64,000 nucleotides of DNA. It comes from Candidatus Thermochlorobacteriaceae bacterium (GTDB lineage: Bacteria; Bacteroidota; Chlorobiia; Chlorobiales; Thermochlorobacteraceae). Under the pieces are notes generated by a model that made no database searches, had not been told where the DNA came from, and saw only the letters and a list, made by a program, of their open reading frames with translations. Positions 8,859 to 18,193 of the stretch are shown piece after piece (the stretch's first letter is position 1; the number at the start of each line of letters is the position of its first letter). The stretch is taken from the NCBI GenBank assembly GCA_029263855.1, contig JAJUFC010000002.1:62001-126000 (forward strand). The letters are read 5' to 3'. Position numbers and translations under genes: made by a program.

Positions 8859-9605
8859 ATGTTACGATGTATTTTGGTTGATGATGAGCAGTTGGCGCGT
8901 GAGCGGTTTCGCGCGCTTTTAGCAAAAGCAGAAGCCGATGTCGAAATCGTTGGCGAAGCCGAAAACGGCAAACAAGCCGTGCCGATGATTCACGAACTGA
9001 AGCCCGACCTCGTATTTTTGGATATTCAAATGCCGGGACTAACAGGCTTTGAAGTTTTAGACCTGCTCGCCGCGCCTCGCCCCTACATCGTTTTCGTTAC
9101 TGCCTACGACGACTACGCCCTCAAAGCCTTCGAAGTTCACGCGCTCGACTATCTCACCAAGCCCGTCAAACTTGAACGCTTAGTGCGCACGCTCGATTAC
9201 TTAAACGACCTTCACGCACGCGAACAACATCACGAAAAAATTGAATCGCTTCGCCAAGAACGCATCGCAGAGCCGCTCTCTCGGCTTACCGTGCACATCG
9301 GGCAACGCTTGCGCGTCGTCGGTTTGAACGAAATCAAACGCATTGAAGCCGAAGACAAACTCGTTTATGTCTATCTCGCCGATGGCAAATTCAGAACCGA
9401 CTTCACGCTCGATGAACTCGAGGCTCGATTAAGTCCGAAAGAATTTGTCCGCATTCATCGCGCCCATCTTGTTCGGCTCGATGCCGTCCGAGAACTTGTG
9501 CCTTGGTTCAATGGCACGTATTGCATTCGATTAGATGACGGCGTTCAACTACCTGTGGCGCGTCGCCGCTCGTCAGCGGTCAAAGGTTTATTTGGGAAAG
9601 GATAA
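8859..9605 (+). CDS. LytTR-family response regulator
   Basis: The N-terminal receiver domain (about 1-120) has the acidic pocket D8/D9 and the phosphoacceptor D55 in PDLVFLDIQMPG, with the conserved K in LTKPVKL. The C-terminal LytTR DNA-binding domain (about 145-245) shows RIEAEDKLVYVYLADG and FVRIHRAHLVRLDAV. Proteins of this AlgR/LytT type bind direct repeats upstream of target genes and are usually paired with a LytS/YpdA-type kinase. No such kinase is adjacent, so it is an orphan in this window. It is followed after 6 bases by a small conserved-looking gene. Confidence 0.95.
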   Translation: MLRCILVDDEQLARERFRALLAKAEADVEIVGEAENGKQAVPMIHELKPDLVFLDIQMPGLTGFEVLDLLAAPRPYIVFVTAYDDYALKAFEVHALDYLTKPVKLERLVRTLDYLNDLHAREQHHEKIESLRQERIAEPLSRLTVHIGQRLRVVGLNEIKRIEAEDKLVYVYLADGKFRTDFTLDELEARLSPKEFVRIHRAHLVRLDAVRELVPWFNGTYCIRLDDGVQLPVARRRSSAVKGLFGKG

Positions 9606-9611
9606 CAAGCG

Positions 9612-9887
9612 ATGAAAAGCGATGCTTCTCCCGAAATGCAAACGCGATACCGCCAAATGCTAATGGCGCTTGCGCCCGAAGAGCGTTTCAAGATGGGACT
9701 CAGTGCATGCGAAGCCGCTCGCAAACTCGTGATGGCATCGCTTCCGCCCGACCTTGACGAAACGGAACGCCGCGTTCAACTTTTCCTTCGCTACTACAAA
9801 AACGACTTCACGCCGTCGCAGCGCGAAAAAATCATTGCCTCGCTTCGCCGATATGGAAATTTGGATTCTTCGCTCCCCTCAGAATGA
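9612..9887 (+). CDS. Small hypothetical protein downstream of the LytTR regulator
   Basis: This 91-residue protein starts at ATG 9612, with AAGGA in the preceding gene's end serving as a plausible ribosome site. The core (ALAPEERFKMGLSACEAARK, then VMASLPPDLDETERRVQLF) resembles short proteins of unknown function that recur in bacteria. No motif gives a function. The last ten codons are encoded by a REP-like sequence (9863-9889, ending GAATGACA) similar to repeats near 17.9-18.1 kb, so the native C-terminus may have been replaced by repeat sequence. Confidence 0.7.
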   Translation: MKSDASPEMQTRYRQMLMALAPEERFKMGLSACEAARKLVMASLPPDLDETERRVQLFLRYYKNDFTPSQREKIIASLRRYGNLDSSLPSE

Positions 9888-9889
9888 CA
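9863..9889 (+). repeat. REP-like repeat fragment overlapping a gene end
   Basis: The sequence GGATTCTTCGCTCCCCTCAG followed by AATGACA matches the style of the dispersed GAATGACA-ending repeats also seen at 17925-17941 and 18052-18068. It runs through the last codons and stop of the small gene before it. Confidence 0.45.
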
Positions 9890-9938
9890 GCGCAGAAATT
9901 ATGCCGTCTTTCTTCCTTTCGTTTCTCTTTTGCGCAAT

Positions 9939-12458
9939 TCACTTCGGCAGAAGTTCCGTCTTCAAAAATTTGCGCGCTTGAAACTCGTCGGGGTTCGTGA
10001 TGAAGTCCCTCAACTCGCCTTTGCGCCACAATGGCAGTTGGTCGCTGTAATGCTTGCTCGCGGGCTCGCCGCTGTTGCCGCCGGGCAAAACAGAACGGAA
10101 CATATTCGGATTGCTTAAATCAATCACGCGGCGCGAACTTGCGCCAACCTTGTGCTCTAAATTCGCGAGCGCTTTGCCATCGGGGTCAGATTGTCGGAAG
10201 TAGTATTCGCCGTTGTTGATGGTTGTGGCTGTGCCGATTGAGGGCACGGTCTCGAAGTTGAAAAATTTCGCAATGCCGTCGTTGGATTTTTGTCCGAAGA
10301 GATGCCGAACCGTAAGCGTATGCCATTTTCCCCATTGCCATTCTGCGTCGTCTGCGCTTGCCTTTTCGCTCAAAATCGCGATGGCTTCGCTAAAACTTTT
10401 GCGAATCACATCGTCTCGCGTTTCTCTGACGTCGCTCGTGCGCGCGTCATCGAACCAATCGCTGAACCGAATTTCCTCAACCATTACGGAATCGCGCTGA
10501 ACGATTTGGATTGAGGAATCGGCAAGCAAGCGTTGAATGGTGCGCGTCGGCGAGTTGATGAGCGCAAGGTAGTTTTGATAGGTGTCGTCGCCGAGTTCAT
10601 CGTGAAAGGTGTTTCGCAAAAGTTGTTTGAGGAACTGCGCGAAAATAGTTGGTGCCATTTCTTTTTCGGAGAAATCATATTGCCAATTTTTGAGATACTG
10701 AATCGCGCGTTGATGCGTAGCCGTTGTGTCGTTTGCAACCGCGTTCATCAAATACGGCATCAGGTCGCGTGCCATTGGCGAGACGACATCGAACTGCATG
10801 GCTTCCATTTCTTTGACGCTCAACTTTTCTTTGGCTTGAATTAACTCTGTAATGCGCTCGGCGCGAGAGGGCGGCTCCCACAGCGCGGAGATGTAGTAGG
10901 GATACTCGTCGCCGACGAGTTTGTTGTTGGCATTGACGATGAAATCGCTCGGCGGATTGTAGAGGCGCGGAAGCGAATCAAACGGAATGAAGCCTTGCCA
11001 CGCTTGACGCGGGTCGCTTGCGTCGCGAAGCGCGAAGCCTTGCTTATCCGAGCGAATCGGAATTTTGACCGCAGGTTGATAGCCGATGTTTCCCGCAACG
11101 TCGGCGTAAAGAAAATTCTGACCAGGAACGGCGAAATGTCGGAGCGCGGCGCGAAAATCGTCCCAATTTTTCGCGCTCAAAATGCCAAGCATCGCCTTGA
11201 GCTCGTCGGATTTCTCGAAGCCCGTCCATTGCATCACGACGACTTTTCCTTCTCTATTGAAGGTCGGAATCGCCTGTGTTTTCAAGCCTTGAAAGCCGCG
11301 TCGCACGTCTTCCGAAATCACCACGCCCGAAACGCCGTTTTTTTCGTAGAGCCTGACGACGAGCGGAATCGGGTCGCCGTTTTTGACTTTGATTTCTTCG
11401 ACGAGTTCTGTCATCGCGGTATCGGTTGCGAGAAAGAAGTCGCAATCGTCTGCCATCACGTTCGTTAAGCCCCACGCGAGTTTATCGGTCTTGCCCAAAA
11501 CCAGCGCGGGCGTTCCGGGAAGCGAACAGCCCGAAGCGTCAATGTTTTCGGCGGGGCAGAGCAGTTGGACTTCATGCCAACGCGACGGGGTCATAAAGCC
11601 CAAGTGCGGGTCGTTGGCGAGAATCGCGTTGCCCGTTGCCGATTTGGAGCGCGTAACCGCCCACGCATTGCTTCCGATGTGCGAGCCGAGCGCGCCGAAA
11701 AAGTCGCGAAACTCCGAATCGCTTTCGCGAAAGGCGACGAGCGTGCGCGCGACTTCATCGTTCTTCGCGAGCGAGGGCACGATGATGGGCTTGCCTTTCG
11801 GATAATCGGGATAAAGTTCCATCGCTTTCGCTTTGCCGACCTTTCGCTCGATTTCCGCGAGCGCGACATCGATGTGCCAAGCGATGTTGAGTTCCCAACC
11901 CATTAGGCGCACGATTGCCAAGCAATCTTCGGGCTTCCAATGTTCAGGCTCGTAGCCGAGCACGTCGAACTCAATCGGCAGGCTCGATTCTTTTCGGCGG
12001 ACTTCATCGAGAAAGGCATTGATGCCGTCGCTATAAGCGGAAAGTGCGGTGCGCGAATTTTCTGAAAGTCCGTCCCACGCCCAGAGGGCTTTTGCTAAGC
12101 GGTTAATGCCGACCGTGCGAAAGAGTTTATCAAATCCGATTGCGCCTTCGCCTAAGACTTCCGAAAGCCGTCCTGTTGCGGCGCGGCGTTGCAGTTCCAT
12201 TTGCCAGAGCCGCTCGCGGGCGTGCGCGTAGCCTTGCGCGAAGAAGAGGTCGCGTTTGGTTTCGGCGACGATGTGCGCGGCTCTGAACTCGTCGTAAAAA
12301 ATTTGAACGGGCGCGGAAAGTCCCTGCAAGCGTTTGGTCGCCTCGTAATCGGGAATGCTTCGTTTGATGAGATGATTGACGGCAAACGCGCCGCCTAATG
12401 CAATTAACATCAAGGCGACCGCCACGCTAATGATGATTTTTACGATAGGTGATTTCAT
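9939..12458 (-). CDS. Penicillin acylase-family N-terminal-nucleophile hydrolase
   Basis: The 839-residue precursor has an N-terminal membrane anchor or signal (residues 8-30), an alpha-subunit region (IFYDEFRAAHIVAETKRDLF and the RLWQMELQRRAATGRLSE block), and a self-cleavage site at GSNAWAV. The Ser exposed as nucleophile would be S263, followed by ILANDPHLGF. This is the standard architecture of periplasmic penicillin/acyl-homoserine-lactone acylases, which cleave amide bonds after autoproteolysis into alpha and beta chains. Substrate cannot be assigned; roles range from beta-lactam to AHL or peptide deacylation. The gene is convergent with the small gene ending at 9887. Confidence 0.93.
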   Translation of the reverse strand: MKSPIVKIIISVAVALMLIALGGAFAVNHLIKRSIPDYEATKRLQGLSAPVQIFYDEFRAAHIVAETKRDLFFAQGYAHARERLWQMELQRRAATGRLSEVLGEGAIGFDKLFRTVGINRLAKALWAWDGLSENSRTALSAYSDGINAFLDEVRRKESSLPIEFDVLGYEPEHWKPEDCLAIVRLMGWELNIAWHIDVALAEIERKVGKAKAMELYPDYPKGKPIIVPSLAKNDEVARTLVAFRESDSEFRDFFGALGSHIGSNAWAVTRSKSATGNAILANDPHLGFMTPSRWHEVQLLCPAENIDASGCSLPGTPALVLGKTDKLAWGLTNVMADDCDFFLATDTAMTELVEEIKVKNGDPIPLVVRLYEKNGVSGVVISEDVRRGFQGLKTQAIPTFNREGKVVVMQWTGFEKSDELKAMLGILSAKNWDDFRAALRHFAVPGQNFLYADVAGNIGYQPAVKIPIRSDKQGFALRDASDPRQAWQGFIPFDSLPRLYNPPSDFIVNANNKLVGDEYPYYISALWEPPSRAERITELIQAKEKLSVKEMEAMQFDVVSPMARDLMPYLMNAVANDTTATHQRAIQYLKNWQYDFSEKEMAPTIFAQFLKQLLRNTFHDELGDDTYQNYLALINSPTRTIQRLLADSSIQIVQRDSVMVEEIRFSDWFDDARTSDVRETRDDVIRKSFSEAIAILSEKASADDAEWQWGKWHTLTVRHLFGQKSNDGIAKFFNFETVPSIGTATTINNGEYYFRQSDPDGKALANLEHKVGASSRRVIDLSNPNMFRSVLPGGNSGEPASKHYSDQLPLWRKGELRDFITNPDEFQARKFLKTELLPK

Positions 12459-12712
12459 TTCACGACTGCTGAAATTTCATTCGCGAAATATACGCATTTG
12501 CTTCGCCCTCGCCGAGATTCAATCCCTTCCAAACCCTCTCACAAAAATTCTAAAAAATATTTAAGCAATCATGTTTAGAAAATCAACTACTTAAATTTTC
12601 GCGTAAGCACGGTTTGCTCTGCCGCGTCAAGTTTGCGTCAAGTGGCGCGAGTTTCTTGCAAGCGTGAACATCGGGCATCGATTTCACCAAACTTTTTGGA
12701 GAACGCTCTCAA

Positions 12713-12907
12713 ATGCAACAACGCGAAACCTTCGTCTTGCAACTTGTCCTGACGCAAAATGGCGAGCCGTCGTTTCGGCTCAACCTGCGGAGCGCGACAT
12801 CGGGCGAGATTCTCTCGTTCCGAGACGCAAGCGAGCTCGCGCACTTTCTTGATGTGTGGAAAGCGCAACGAGAAACGAAATCCAAAAAAGACCATCAAAG
12901 CGAATAG
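12713..12907 (+). CDS. Small hypothetical protein
   Basis: A 64-residue reading frame starts at ATG 12713 with GGAG nine bases upstream (TTTTTGGAGAACGCTCTCAA). The product is acidic to neutral, with a beta-like first half (FVLQLVLTQNGEPSFRLNL) and a helical tail (DASELAHFLDVWKAQR). It lies 39 bases before a secreted-protein gene on the same strand. No family recognised; the ribosome site and position support it as real, but it is short. Confidence 0.5.
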   Translation: MQQRETFVLQLVLTQNGEPSFRLNLRSATSGEILSFRDASELAHFLDVWKAQRETKSKKDHQSE

Positions 12908-12946
12908 CGACCAAATTTTTTCAACAAAACCAAAGGAGAACCAACT

Positions 12947-14035
12947 ATGAATCGCTTGCTCATCTCTGCGCTCTGGCTCTCTGCCGCCGCGCTTTATGCG
13001 CAACCCAAGCCGCTCATTTATGACAAGCCTTTTCCGCCTGCGATTGTGATGAGCAGTTTTCTTGAAAGCGGCAAAGGCTTGCGGATTGATAACGAAAGCG
13101 GTCGTCTCGGCTTCAACGGCTTAACGGTCTCGTTTCTGCCCGATAAAGAAGAAGGCGGCGGCGCGGCGAAATACGGCTACGAACCAAACGACCATAAACT
13201 TTACGCCACGCTTTCGCAAGGCGGCAACGGGCTGGCAAAATTTCTCTTTCAAACGAGCGGCACGGAAGGACCCTTTACGCGATGCCAGATTTTGAGCGGC
13301 TCAACCGAGACCCAAAAAGAATACGCATTGGATTACGTCGTAACCATCGGCGGCGATTACAAACTCGAGTTCTTCCTCGACAGCAAAAAGTTCTACGACT
13401 TCCCATTCAGCGTCGTGAAGAAAGAGAATCCCGACAAGTTCGCCGAAGTCAAAACGCGCTACTTCCTGAACGGAATGTGGAGCGACTACGGCTTCCTCAC
13501 CTTCGACCCGCAGAACGAAGGACGCGGTTTCCGTTGGGTCTTTTTCCACCAACAAGAAGAATTGGAAACGCCGACCGCCACGAAGGAATACGCCGTCGAT
13601 ATCGAACTCTTCAAAAACGGCAAACTCTATGGCGGCATCACGAGCGACAAGGGGCAAAAATCTTACCAGCCGCTTCGCCTGAAATCCAAACGAATGTGGC
13701 AACGCGAAGACCTCACGCTCTACGCGCTTGCGCCACAAGACAAATCGGGCAAAGCCATCAAGCCCGCCGACCTCACCGACGGCAAATACGAAATCCGAAT
13801 GACCTACTACGACACTTACGAATGGCAAAACGGCAAACCCACGAAGGTCGTCGCTGGTCCGTTCCAAAAGAAAGCCGGCGCAGATGTCTTCCCGTTTGAA
13901 GTCAAAGGCGGAAAGATTCAATACCAAGACCGCCAAGCGCGCGACAGCGCGCCGCCCGAACAGTTCATCGAAGGCGGCAACAGCGAATGGTGGACGAAAC
14001 CTAATTCTCTAACGCTAAAACTACTCGAACAATGA
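12947..14035 (+). CDS. Secreted protein of unknown function, coupled to a T9SS cargo gene
   Basis: The 362-residue product starts at ATG 12947 after a strong ribosome site (AAAGGAGAACCAACT). It has a signal peptide ending near residue 19 (LWLSAAALYAQ). The mature part is beta-rich with many charged residues and no domain I recognise; it lacks a T9SS sorting tail. Its stop overlaps the next start as ATGA, so it and the large T9SS protein should be translationally coupled. The pairing suggests they act together outside the cytoplasm, but that is inference. Confidence 0.8.
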   Translation: MNRLLISALWLSAAALYAQPKPLIYDKPFPPAIVMSSFLESGKGLRIDNESGRLGFNGLTVSFLPDKEEGGGAAKYGYEPNDHKLYATLSQGGNGLAKFLFQTSGTEGPFTRCQILSGSTETQKEYALDYVVTIGGDYKLEFFLDSKKFYDFPFSVVKKENPDKFAEVKTRYFLNGMWSDYGFLTFDPQNEGRGFRWVFFHQQEELETPTATKEYAVDIELFKNGKLYGGITSDKGQKSYQPLRLKSKRMWQREDLTLYALAPQDKSGKAIKPADLTDGKYEIRMTYYDTYEWQNGKPTKVVAGPFQKKAGADVFPFEVKGGKIQYQDRQARDSAPPEQFIEGGNSEWWTKPNSLTLKLLEQ

Positions 14036-17000
14036 AACGAACTTCTACTCTTTTCGCGCTGCTGACTCTGCTCTTTTTGGCGGATTCCGCCTTCGCGCAG
14101 CTTGCCTCGCAACCGACCGTGCAAGCCTCTAATGTGCGCGTGCTTTCTGCTACTGCCAATTCCGTCTCTCTTAGCTGGACGAACGGCAACGGTCAACGCC
14201 GATTGGTTACGATGCGCATAACCAACTCTGCCGCCGCACCAACTGACGGCGTAACCTACACTGCCAATACAGCCTTTGGCTCTGGCTCGCAAATCGGCAC
14301 AGGCACTTTTGTCGTCTACAACGGTACTGATACCACCGTTACCGTAACGGGCTTAACTGCAAATTCGGCATACAACGTGGGCGTATGGGAATACAACGGG
14401 CTAACGGCAGGAACGCAGAACTACAACCCAAACACAGGCTCAAACCTCGTTTCGTTTTATACGACCGTCGCTCCGCCGACCACATCGCCCAGCAATCTCA
14501 CGTTTGATAATCTTTCTCCAAACTCCATTCGTCTGAATTTTACGGCAGGAAACGGCGCGGGGAGAATCGTTGTGGCGCGCGCCAATGCGGCGGTGAATGT
14601 CGCTCCGCCAAGCGGCGTGATATTGTCTGCCGGAGTCCAACTTGGCGGCGGGAACTTCGTCGCCGCCATCACAACAACCGGGCAAGCAACAGTAAGCGGA
14701 TTAAATCTCGGAACGCTGTATCACTTTGCGGTCTATGAGTATAACGGCGGCAATCTCACGGTTACCGAAAGCAACTCGTCGAACCGCGCTATTCGAACCA
14801 CCTTGCCGCTGATAGGCTCTCGCCATACCCTTGCCAGTCAGCCCACGATGCAAGCATCAGGGATTGCGCGCACGTTTCGTAGCAGCGCGAGCGTTGCAAT
14901 TAGTTGGTCGAATGGCAATGGCGGTCAACGCATCGTCGTTGCGCGTCCCAACAGTTCTCCCGATATCAACATTGATAACTTTGATGGTCAAACGCTTACC
15001 GCAAGTTTAAGTTTTGGAAATGGCTCTGACTTAGGCAATAACAACTTCGTGGTATACAAAGGCACAGGCTCAAGCGCAACGATTACGGGATTGAACAGTA
15101 ACGCAACATACCGTTTCACTGTTTATGAGTTTAATGTATCTGCAAATGGAAGCGAAAACTATTTGAGCGCATTATCGCCCGCGAACAGCATCTTCATCTC
15201 AACGCTAGCCCCAACACCGACGATGCAAGCTAGTAGCGTAAGCGTTCAATCTCCCGCGACCAATGCGCTCACAGTTCGCTGGCAAAATGGAAACGGCGCG
15301 CGTCGGGTTGTTTTCGCGAGTCAATCTTCTTTCATCACAAATCCTGCGAATGGAAAGTTGTATGTCGCTAATACAACCTTTGGACAAGGGGATACGCTTG
15401 CGGCGGGCATCTTCGCCGTTGCAAACACCACATTGGATTCCGTCAGAGTTTTGGGATTGTCTTCTAACACCGTCTATTACTTCCGCGTTTTTGAGTATAA
15501 TGGCGTGGCTACAGTCATAGATACGACGATTTCTTACAACGCCTCTCTTAGCAGCGGGGCTAATCGCACCACGCTCATCAACGAGCCGACCGTTCAACTG
15601 ACCGGACTCTCCGCGCTCACGCGCACCGATACCTCCGTTACGCTCCGTTGGACGAATGGCAACGGCTCGCAACGCTTGATTGTGGCGCAAACTGCCTCGC
15701 CGATTGTTCAGCCCGTTGACGGAACCATCTACAACAGCGGCGGAAACCGCTACGCAAGCGGCGCGGCGTTGGGCGGAACGGCTTTTGCCGTCTATGTTGG
15801 CGCAGATACCACCGTAACCGTAACGGGGCTTACGCCAAACACGCCATACACATTTGCGGGGTATGAGTTTAATGTTGGAAATTCGGGGTCTCAAAATTAT
15901 CTCATCTCTCCTGTTGTTTCATTGACGACGCGAAGTTTAACCACGAGACCCACCGTGCAAGCCTCCGGCATCATCATTACGCAAGCGAGCCAAAATCAGT
16001 TGAGGGTTAGATGGACAAACGGCAATGGCTCGCAACGCATTCTTGTCGGCAAACTCAATTCGCCCGTCGACTATGCGCCGCAAAATGGAAGCAATCCCGT
16101 CGTTTCAACATCTCAATTTATCACGGGTAGCGCGCTCGGAAATGGCAACATTGGGCTTTACAGCGGAACAGGCGATTCGACCACGTTCTTGATTTCCCAA
16201 GCGGGCACATACCACTTCCGCGTCTTTGAGTTTAACGGCGCAAATAACCCGGAGGGCGGCACGCATCACTACCTCACCACGACGGCAACGAACAACCCAA
16301 ATAGCGGAGGCGGTAGTATCCTATCCCCTGCGCCGACCAGTCAAGTCGGGGCGTTAATTTTCCCGCAAATTACGGACACATCTATTCAAGTCTCGTTTAG
16401 CTCGCAAGGCAACGGCATAGGAAAGATTCTCTTTGTGAAAGCGGGAAGCCCCGTCGATGAACTTCCGCAAGGCGGCGTTACTTACGCGGCGAATGCCAAT
16501 TTCAACCTTGCGCAAAATGTCAATGGAAACCGCGTCGTGTATGACGGCGTTGCGACTTCGGTCATCATCACAGGTCTTCAACCCAATACGACTTACCACT
16601 TCCGCGCTTTTGCCTACAATGGTTCAGGAAGCAACATCAACTACCTGACGACGACGGTTTCTGGCAACCCCGGCTCGCAAGCCACGCCAAACTCCTTTAT
16701 TGGTAGCGGCAACATTTCGGGAGGGACATACGTCAACATCACCACATCGGGCGCGTCGACGCTCACGGGCGATGTAACCGTAACCGGCAACATTTCGCTC
16801 GTGGGCAATTTGAACACGGCTTCGCACACGCTCACGCTTGCGCCAAGCGCAACCCTGACGGAAACCGCGAACAACTACGTCGTCGGCACGGTAGAAGCCA
16901 CGCGCGCCATTACCGGCGGCGCGAGCGAAGCCACCGAAACGTTCAGCGGAATGTGCGTAACGCTCACCACCACGAATAACTTGGGCAATGTAACCGTAAG

Positions 17001-17868
17001 GCGCGTCAGCGGTTCGGCAGGCATCGTTACCGTCGGAAGCGCAATCGGCATCGCGCGCCGATGGACCATCACGACTCAAAATTTGCCCATCACGCCCGCC
17101 ACGCTCGCGCTCTCGTGGGTTTCCAACGACGACAACGGCAAAAATCTTTCGCTCGGCAGAGTCTATCGCCGCCCGTCCTCGCCAAACGATTGGGTTCAAA
17201 TCGCCAGCGGCAATTACTCGACGCGCACGGCATCGTTCAGCGCGAGTAGTTTCGGCGACTTCACCATCAGCGACGCCAGCAACCAACTGCCCGTCGAACT
17301 CACGCGCTTTGTTGCAGGACATCATCGCGACGGCGTTATGCTTCAATGGTCGACCGCCACCGAACTCAACAACTCTGGCTTTGAAGTGGAACGCAAATCA
17401 CAAGGCGCAACTTGGAACACGCTCGGCTTCGTGCGCGGCAACGGCACGACGACCGAAGCAAAATCCTATTCGTTCTTGGATAAATCCGCATCAGGAAAGC
17501 TTCAATACCGCTTGAAGCAGATTGACTTCGACGGACAGTTTGAATACAGCCCGATTGTTGAAGTCGATGCGGGCTTGCCGAAGCAATTCGCGCTTGAACA
17601 GAATTACCCCAATCCGTTCAACCCAACGACCGTGATTAGTTATCAACTGCCTGTGGCAAGCACTGTGTCGTTGAAGGTTTATGATGCGTTAGGCAAGGAA
17701 GTGATGACGGTGGTGAATGGACGTCAAGAAGCGGGGCAATACAATGCTTCGCTGAACGCGAGTGGTCTTGCGAGCGGCATTTACTTCTATCGTTTGCAGG
17801 CAAGCGCGACGAATGGAGCGTCGGGTTCAAACTTTGTGCAGACGAAGAAGATGATGCTGGTCAAGTAA
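14032..17868 (+). CDS. Large secreted repeat protein with T9SS type A sorting domain
   Basis: The 1278-residue protein has a signal peptide (FALLTLLFLADSAFAQ). It then has seven repeats of roughly 120-135 residues, each opening near PTVQAS and holding a SLSWTNGNGQRRLV-like strand and a TVTVTGLTANSAYNVGVWEY-like strand, in the manner of fibronectin type III domains. A beta-rich segment follows (about 890-1050), then a linker typical of this phylum (LPVELTRFVAGHHRDGVMLQ). The C-terminal sorting domain (YPNPFNPTTVISYQL ... SGIYFYRLQ ... KKMMLVK) directs export by T9SS and anchoring to the cell surface. It is probably an adhesin or surface-layer type protein; ligand unknown. It overlaps the upstream gene by 4 bp. 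Confidence 0.92.
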   Translation: MKRTSTLFALLTLLFLADSAFAQLASQPTVQASNVRVLSATANSVSLSWTNGNGQRRLVTMRITNSAAAPTDGVTYTANTAFGSGSQIGTGTFVVYNGTDTTVTVTGLTANSAYNVGVWEYNGLTAGTQNYNPNTGSNLVSFYTTVAPPTTSPSNLTFDNLSPNSIRLNFTAGNGAGRIVVARANAAVNVAPPSGVILSAGVQLGGGNFVAAITTTGQATVSGLNLGTLYHFAVYEYNGGNLTVTESNSSNRAIRTTLPLIGSRHTLASQPTMQASGIARTFRSSASVAISWSNGNGGQRIVVARPNSSPDINIDNFDGQTLTASLSFGNGSDLGNNNFVVYKGTGSSATITGLNSNATYRFTVYEFNVSANGSENYLSALSPANSIFISTLAPTPTMQASSVSVQSPATNALTVRWQNGNGARRVVFASQSSFITNPANGKLYVANTTFGQGDTLAAGIFAVANTTLDSVRVLGLSSNTVYYFRVFEYNGVATVIDTTISYNASLSSGANRTTLINEPTVQLTGLSALTRTDTSVTLRWTNGNGSQRLIVAQTASPIVQPVDGTIYNSGGNRYASGAALGGTAFAVYVGADTTVTVTGLTPNTPYTFAGYEFNVGNSGSQNYLISPVVSLTTRSLTTRPTVQASGIIITQASQNQLRVRWTNGNGSQRILVGKLNSPVDYAPQNGSNPVVSTSQFITGSALGNGNIGLYSGTGDSTTFLISQAGTYHFRVFEFNGANNPEGGTHHYLTTTATNNPNSGGGSILSPAPTSQVGALIFPQITDTSIQVSFSSQGNGIGKILFVKAGSPVDELPQGGVTYAANANFNLAQNVNGNRVVYDGVATSVIITGLQPNTTYHFRAFAYNGSGSNINYLTTTVSGNPGSQATPNSFIGSGNISGGTYVNITTSGASTLTGDVTVTGNISLVGNLNTASHTLTLAPSATLTETANNYVVGTVEATRAITGGASEATETFSGMCVTLTTTNNLGNVTVRRVSGSAGIVTVGSAIGIARRWTITTQNLPITPATLALSWVSNDDNGKNLSLGRVYRRPSSPNDWVQIASGNYSTRTASFSASSFGDFTISDASNQLPVELTRFVAGHHRDGVMLQWSTATELNNSGFEVERKSQGATWNTLGFVRGNGTTTEAKSYSFLDKSASGKLQYRLKQIDFDGQFEYSPIVEVDAGLPKQFALEQNYPNPFNPTTVISYQLPVASTVSLKVYDALGKEVMTVVNGRQEAGQYNASLNASGLASGIYFYRLQASATNGASGSNFVQTKKMMLVK

Positions 17869-17876
17869 GGTTAGAG

Positions 17877-18099
17877 TTAAGAGTTGAGAGTTAAAAGTGA
17901 AGCGGTTGGATTCCCGCCTGCGCGGGAATGACAAGATGGCGAGTGAATTCAACCTCACCCCTAACCGCTCTCCTTTGCGAAAGGAGAGGGGAACAATTCC
18001 GACGCGGTCGGAATCGGGGGAGAGGTTCTCGTGGAGTCCTCGCTCTCGCTCGGAATGACAAGATGGCGTGGAATTTGAGCGATAACTCTTAACTCTTAA
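17877..18099. repeat. Repeat element with 17-bp inverted terminal repeats and internal hairpins
   Basis: TTAAGAGTTGAGAGTTA (17877-17893) and TAACTCTTAACTCTTAA (18083-18099) are inverted copies matching at 16 of 17 bases. Between them are perfect hairpins: 17910-17917/17922-17929 (ATTCCCGC), 17968-17976/17980-17988 (CTCTCCTTT) and 17996-18003/18007-18014 (ATTCCGAC). A 17-nt direct repeat GGAATGACAAGATGGCG occurs at 17925-17941 and 18052-18068. There is no coding capacity. The style is that of REP/MITE-like dispersed elements; whether it moves cannot be seen from one copy. Confidence 0.65.
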
Positions 18100-18155
18100 T
18101 TATCAACTATCAGACTTTTTCTCGCTGGCTACTGTTCTTTGTTTTCTCTTAGGTG

Positions 18156-18193
18156 AAAGCGTCCTTGCTGGCAACGGCGGGACGCTTTTTCTT
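18156..18193 (+). terminator. Rho-independent terminator
   Basis: A 9-bp stem AAAGCGTCC / GGACGCTTT (18156-18164 with 18180-18188), with a smaller inner TTGC/GCAA pairing, is followed by TTCTTTTC. It probably ends transcription of the T9SS cargo operon, beyond the repeat element. Confidence 0.75.

Noticed and set aside
9939-12458. Numerous long frames opposite the penicillin acylase gene
   Set aside because: Lack of stop codons there follows from codon bias of the real gene; none resembles a protein family.
17900-18100. CRISPR array
   Set aside because: The hairpins differ in sequence and there are no regularly spaced identical repeats.
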